A stretch of DNA of 10,453 nt from an uncultured Clostridium sp. GTDB taxonomy: Bacteria; Bacillota; Clostridia; TANB77; CAG-508. Under the pieces are notes generated by a model, which did no database searches, was not told where the DNA came from, and saw only the letters and a list, made by a program, of their open reading frames with translations. Shown here in pieces: positions 7,434-10,453 of this stretch (position 1 is its first letter; each line of letters starts with the position of its first letter). The DNA lies in contig USTA01000014.1 in the NCBI GenBank assembly GCA_900557475.1, forward strand, positions 1 through 10,453, read 5' to 3'. The translations under genes were made by a program, and so were the position numbers.

Positions 7434-8051
7434 TTATTCTATTATATTTACTTCAAGTAATTTTGCGAGTTCTAAAGCTTGAAGCGTATTAACTGTGCTT
7501 CCCTTTATATCTTGAATGCCTACACTTATTCCATCAATTTCGCTTTTAGAAAAATCAATTCCATATAGACTTGTTTTAAAAAATTGTGCCATTTTTAGAT
7601 CTACTTCTTCTAGTTTTATTCCTTTTAGCTTGTTTTCACTAAAGCTAGTATTTCTTAATATAGAATCTTTAAATAAAACTTTCTCAATACTCGCTAATGA
7701 AAAATTTACATATTGCATATTGCTTTCATATACATTAACATTATAAAGTCTTGTCTCTGCAAAATTTGAGCCTATTAGTTTACAATTTTCGAATTTACAT
7801 CGTATAAAACTACTATTTTCAAATGAGGTATTAGAAAAATTACAATTTTCGAATAAAATATCTGTAAATTCATTTTTTTCTAAATTACTATTTAAAATAG
7901 TAATATTTGACATTATCCCTTTGTTAAAACTTCTATCTACTAAATTTATGTTCTCTTTATTCAAATTTTCCATAAGAAAATTGCTAAGTTCTTCATCTTC
8001 TCTAATATCTAAATTAACTACTTTTTCTAAGTTTTCTCTTAGTAATCTCAC
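7434..8051 (-). CDS. Pentapeptide-repeat protein
   Basis: This 205-residue protein contains a run of A(D/N)LXX-type pentapeptides from about residue 33 to 165, with Phe or Leu at every fifth position (for example F-E-N-C-N-F-S-N-T-S-F). This predicts a right-handed beta-helix. The C-terminus, D-I-K-G-S-T-V-N-T-L-Q-A-L-E-L-A-K-L-L, resembles the end of Qnr-like pentapeptide proteins that bind DNA gyrase. Many relatives of this type have unknown roles, and quinolone protection is not implied. The start is GTG at 8049-8051, with AGGAG 11 bases upstream, a slightly long spacer. It is first in the apparent pentapeptide-thioesterase-ABC group and diverges from the radical SAM gene. It contains no CGG triplet. 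Confidence 0.85.
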   Translation of the reverse strand: MRLLRENLEKVVNLDIREDEELSNFLMENLNKENINLVDRSFNKGIMSNITILNSNLEKNEFTDILFENCNFSNTSFENSSFIRCKFENCKLIGSNFAETRLYNVNVYESNMQYVNFSLASIEKVLFKDSILRNTSFSENKLKGIKLEEVDLKMAQFFKTSLYGIDFSKSEIDGISVGIQDIKGSTVNTLQALELAKLLEVNIIE

Positions 8052-8085
8052 TTTTAATATTACTCCTTTTGTTTTTTTCTAATAT

Positions 8086-8094
8086 ATGATAACA
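8086..8094 (-). promoter_or_regulatory. Putative extended -10 promoter for the pentapeptide-repeat gene group
   Basis: The minus strand reads TGTTATCAT, that is TG-N-TATCAT, an extended -10 element. The -35 region 17 bases upstream (TGGGAA) is poor. A start near 8080 leaves a leader of about 30 bases that includes the AGGAG site. Confidence 0.35.
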
Positions 8095-8122
8095 CAAATT
8101 AATTAAAATTCCCACCCATTTA

Positions 8123-8151
8123 TTTACTTTTTTTTAAAATCCATATATAAT
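8123..8151 (+). promoter_or_regulatory. Sigma-A promoter of the radical SAM gene, probably giving a leaderless mRNA
   Basis: TTTACT (8123-8128) and a perfect TATAAT (8146-8151) are 17 bases apart. The first base of the ATG is 8159, the expected position of the transcription start. No Shine-Dalgarno sequence lies upstream of the ATG. Confidence 0.55.
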
Positions 8152-8158
8152 ATTTTAC

Positions 8159-9074
8159 ATGGAAAGATATAGACATTTAAATAAATTTTTAATAGAAAAA
8201 TTTGGAGAAAGAACCCTAAAAATATGTATTGATGGAGGGTTTACTTGTCCTAATCGAGATGGCAGTATTTCAACAAGTCGGATGCATTTTTTGTTCTAAT
8301 AGAGGTGCTGGAGAACATTTAAATAATCTTCTTAGTATCAAAGACCAAGTAACTAGCTTTTTAAATAGTTACCGTGGTGAAAGGGCAAATAAATTTATAG
8401 CATATTTTCAAAACTTTACAAACACTTATGGAACGCTAGAAGAGTTAAAGGAAAAATATGATTCTGCTTTAGTAGATGATAGAATTGTTTCATTAGCTGT
8501 TGCAACTAGACCTGATTGTATAACAGAGGATATAGCAAAATTGTTACAAAGTTATTCTAATAAGTACTATGTTTTTGTTGAGTTAGGACTTCAAACTTCA
8601 AGTGATATTACTGCAAAATTAATTAATAGAGGCTATAAAAGTGAAGACTTTACTAATGCTGTTAATATTTTAAATAAATATAATATTGATGTTGTTACAC
8701 ATATTATGGTTGGTCTTCCAAATGAAATTAAAAATGACTTAATAAATACTATAACTTTTTTAAATAATCATAATATCCAAGGGTTAAAAATCCATTCTAC
8801 ATATATTGTAAAAGATACTAAACTTAATAATTTATATGAAATGGGTAAATACTTGCCTATTTCATTCGAAGAATATTTGGACTCCTTAACATATATTTTG
8901 ACACATATTTCACCAAATATTGTAATTCATAAAATAACTGGAGATGCACCAAAAGATAAATTAGTTGCTCCTAGCTGGAATATTCATAAAAAGTGGGTTT
9001 TAAATGGCATTCAAAAAATTATGGATGAACAAAATTTATATCAAGGCATGTATTATCCTCTTAAGGATATTTAA
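8159..9074 (+). CDS. Radical SAM protein, TIGR01212/YhcC family, with +1 frameshift at an in-frame CGG
   Basis: The protein begins M-E-R-Y-R-H-L-N-K-F-L at 8159, a normal start for this family, and frame 0 encodes G-G-F-T-C-P-N-R-D-G-S-I-S-T-S. Codon 41 is then CGG (8279-8281), and a stop follows at 8297. Skipping the C gives S-G-C-I-F-C-S-N-R-G-A-G-E and continues to the TAA at 9072-9074, for 304 residues in total, the usual length. Cys30 in C-P-N-R-D-G and the two Cys in G-C-I-F-C ligate the 4Fe-4S cluster of radical SAM enzymes, so the motif is complete only after the shift. Later landmarks are V-E-L-G-L-Q-T and V-T-H-I-M-V-G-L-P. The family is widely conserved, and I do not know its reaction with certainty. 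A gene caller would probably start at an internal ATG at 8229 and lose the first Cys. It is the sole plus-strand gene. Confidence 0.9.
8279..8281 (+). other. +1 frameshift site in the radical SAM gene: AGT CGG A
   Basis: Frame 0 reads ACA AGT CGG ATG CAT. Without the C it reads ACA AGT GGA TGC ATT TTT TGT, which is T-S-G-C-I-F-C. The shift separates the first Cys of the radical SAM cluster motif from the second and third. Unshifted translation ends five codons later, giving a 46-residue product. Confidence 0.8.
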
Positions 9075-9106
9075 AATTATATTTATATATTTGTGCACAA
9101 TTGTTT

Positions 9107-9138
9107 AAAAAAGAATACAGAAATCTGTATTCTTTTTT
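9107..9138. terminator. Bidirectional terminator between converging genes
   Basis: This is a perfect 14-base inverted repeat, AAAAAAGAATACAG and CTGTATTCTTTTTT, with an AAAT loop. It ends the radical SAM transcript from the left. On the minus strand it starts five bases after the stop of the ABC exporter. It serves both genes. Confidence 0.92.
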
Positions 9139-9142
9139 CATG

Positions 9143-10453
9143 TTATAGTTCAAATTGACTATTATATAATTCTGCATAAGCTCCGTTTTTTTCCATAAGT
9201 TCATCATGGGTTCCTTGCTCTATTATATTTCCCTCTTTCATAACTAAAATTAAATCAGCATTTTTTATTGTAGATAATCTATGAGCTATTATGAATGATG
9301 TTCTTCCTTCTGTTAATTTGTCCATAGCATCTTGGACAAGTTCTTCCGTTCTTGTATCAACATTTGATGTCGCTTCATCTAAAATTAAGAATGGGCTTTC
9401 TTCTATCATTCCTCTTGCAATTGTAAGTAATTGTCTTTGTCCGCTAGATACACTGTCATTATCTCCAAGTACTGAATCATAGCCATTTGGAAGAGTTTTT
9501 ATAAAGTGGTCTAATCCAATTTCTTTGCAAACTTCTTTTACTTTTTCGTCACTAATATGTTCTCTGTTGTAAATAATGTTTTCTTTTACCGTTCCATTAA
9601 ATAGCCATGTATCTTGCAATACCATTGTAAATAGGCTATGAACATTTTCTCTTGATAGTTCATTAATTGATATTCCATCAATTTTTATATCTCCAGAATG
9701 AATATCATAAAATTTCATAAGTAAATTTACCATTGTAGTTTTTCCAGCACCAGTTGGTCCTACAATTGCAACTTTTTGTCCTGGAAGTGCTTTTGCTGTA
9801 AAGTTGTTTATAATTGTTTTTCCATCTTCGTCATATTTGAATGAAACATTATTAAATTCAATTTCGCCTTTAACTTTGCTCTTATCTAATACTTTTGTAA
9901 TTTCTTTTTGATCGCTCATCTCTTTTTCATCTAAGAATTCAAAAACTCTTTCAGATGCTGCTGCTGTTGATTGAAGCTGTGTTAATCCTTGTGCTATTTG
10001 AGAAAGTGGTGATGTAAATAGTCTAACATATGTTATAAATGCAACTATTACACCAAATGAAATATATCCATTCATTGTTAAAAGAGCTCCTACAATACAA
10101 ACTGAAACATATCCTAGATTTCCAATAAAGTTCATCATAGGTTGCATTATACCAGACAAAAATTGGCTCTTTCTATTTGCAGTACATACTTTTTGATTAT
10201 ATTCATCAAATTTTCTTCTTGATTCTTCTTTACCGTTATATACCTTTACAACATTTAATCCTGAATATACTTCTTCTATATGACCATTCAAATTTCCTAA
10301 TTCTTCTTGTTTTGCAACAAAGTATTTTTGTGATTTCTTTAGAATAACTGTCATACCCGAAAATCCTATAAGTGATGATAATATAGCAGTTATGGCCATT
10401 ACCCAGTTAGTTGCAAACATCATTATAATAGTACCAATAAGAAGAGCTATAGC
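9143..10453 (-). CDS. ABC exporter half-transporter (MsbA/LmrA type), 3' part
   Basis: About 436 residues are visible. The gene runs off the right edge in an open frame, and the Met at 10421-10423 is internal. The visible N-terminal part carries the last membrane helices of a type I exporter transmembrane domain, including F-G-V-I-V-A-F-I-T-Y. The ATPase domain has Walker A G-P-T-G-A-G-K-T-T (9734-9760), the signature S-V-S-S-G-Q-R-Q with the S-S-G-Q variant common in this subgroup, Walker B F-L-I-L-D-E-A-T-S-N-V-D and the switch A-H-R-L-S-T. Such proteins work as homo- or heterodimers exporting drugs, lipids or peptides. A partner gene would lie off-window, and the substrate is unknown. It converges on the radical SAM gene and uses the shared terminator. 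All CGG triplets here straddle codons, for example AGC-GGA in the signature region. Confidence 0.9.
   Translation of the reverse strand, partial: AIALLIGTIIMMFATNWVMAITAILSSLIGFSGMTVILKKSQKYFVAKQEELGNLNGHIEEVYSGLNVVKVYNGKEESRRKFDEYNQKVCTANRKSQFLSGIMQPMMNFIGNLGYVSVCIVGALLTMNGYISFGVIVAFITYVRLFTSPLSQIAQGLTQLQSTAAASERVFEFLDEKEMSDQKEITKVLDKSKVKGEIEFNNVSFKYDEDGKTIINNFTAKALPGQKVAIVGPTGAGKTTMVNLLMKFYDIHSGDIKIDGISINELSRENVHSLFTMVLQDTWLFNGTVKENIIYNREHISDEKVKEVCKEIGLDHFIKTLPNGYDSVLGDNDSVSSGQRQLLTIARGMIEESPFLILDEATSNVDTRTEELVQDAMDKLTEGRTSFIIAHRLSTIKNADLILVMKEGNIIEQGTHDELMEKNGAYAELYNSQFEL

Noticed and set aside
343-8281. The three broken genes as ordinary pseudogenes
   Set aside because: Both sides of every break keep conserved motifs and normal length, each break is one base in an identical CGG context, and no other decay such as stops or deletions is present in these genes.
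343-8281. Random sequencing or assembly errors
   Set aside because: Random indels in AT-rich DNA would favour A/T runs and any codon phase. Here no homopolymer run is involved and all three sites are in-frame CGG. A systematic error tied to a modified motif is not fully excluded and is listed as the main alternative.
8229-9074. Radical SAM gene starting at ATG 8229
   Set aside because: This start has no ribosome site and removes the first cluster Cys. The frame-0 sequence from 8159 gives the expected family N-terminus.
9091-9100. TTGTGCACAA palindrome after the radical SAM gene
   Set aside because: It is a ten-base palindrome with no second copy or nearby promoter, and it is downstream of a stop and before a terminator, so an operator role is not supported.

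Overview
The window is AT-rich with strong Gly/Gly-Ala-Gly-Gly-type ribosome sites (AGGAGG and variants) and short AT-rich spacers. It carries a spoIIIA sporulation operon, so the source is almost certainly a low-GC, endospore-forming Firmicute, most like a clostridium. No species can be named from the sequence.

Layout, right to left because nearly everything is on the minus strand. (a) 9143-10453 holds the 3' part of an ABC exporter half-transporter. (b) 8159-9074 is the only plus-strand gene, a radical SAM protein of the YhcC/TIGR01212 type. It converges on the exporter across a shared bidirectional terminator. (c) 3703-8051 is a co-directional group: a pentapeptide-repeat protein, a YbgC-like hotdog thioesterase and a 1076-residue MacB/FtsX-type ABC transporter with a huge external domain. 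(d) 2778-3503 is yebC. (e) 1-2656 is spoIIIAA, AB, AC, AD and the first part of AE, which form the mother-cell side of the SpoIIIA-SpoIIQ channel.

The most striking result is genetic rather than a new gene. Three genes (spoIIIAE, spoIIIAA and the radical SAM gene) are each broken by one extra base, and the break is the same every time: an in-frame CGG codon followed by A or G. Skipping the C and reading GGA or GGG (Gly) restores the protein, including the Walker A loop of SpoIIIAA and the iron-sulfur Cys motif of the radical SAM protein. By eye, these are the only three in-frame CGG codons among roughly 3,200 codons in the window. About 20 other CGG triplets on coding strands all straddle codon boundaries and sit in intact genes. 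Arg is written with AGA, AGG, CGT and CGA. This suggests that CGG is an unassigned or starved codon here and acts as a +1 frameshift signal (CGG-R read as Gly). A sequence-specific base-calling artefact is the main alternative.

Minor points are a probable leaderless transcript for the radical SAM gene, a duplicated 64-residue module in the large ABC protein, and a possible sigma-E promoter for spoIIIA lying inside the yebC terminator. No tRNA, rRNA, CRISPR array, insertion sequence or attachment site was seen. No gap between genes exceeds 300 bases.
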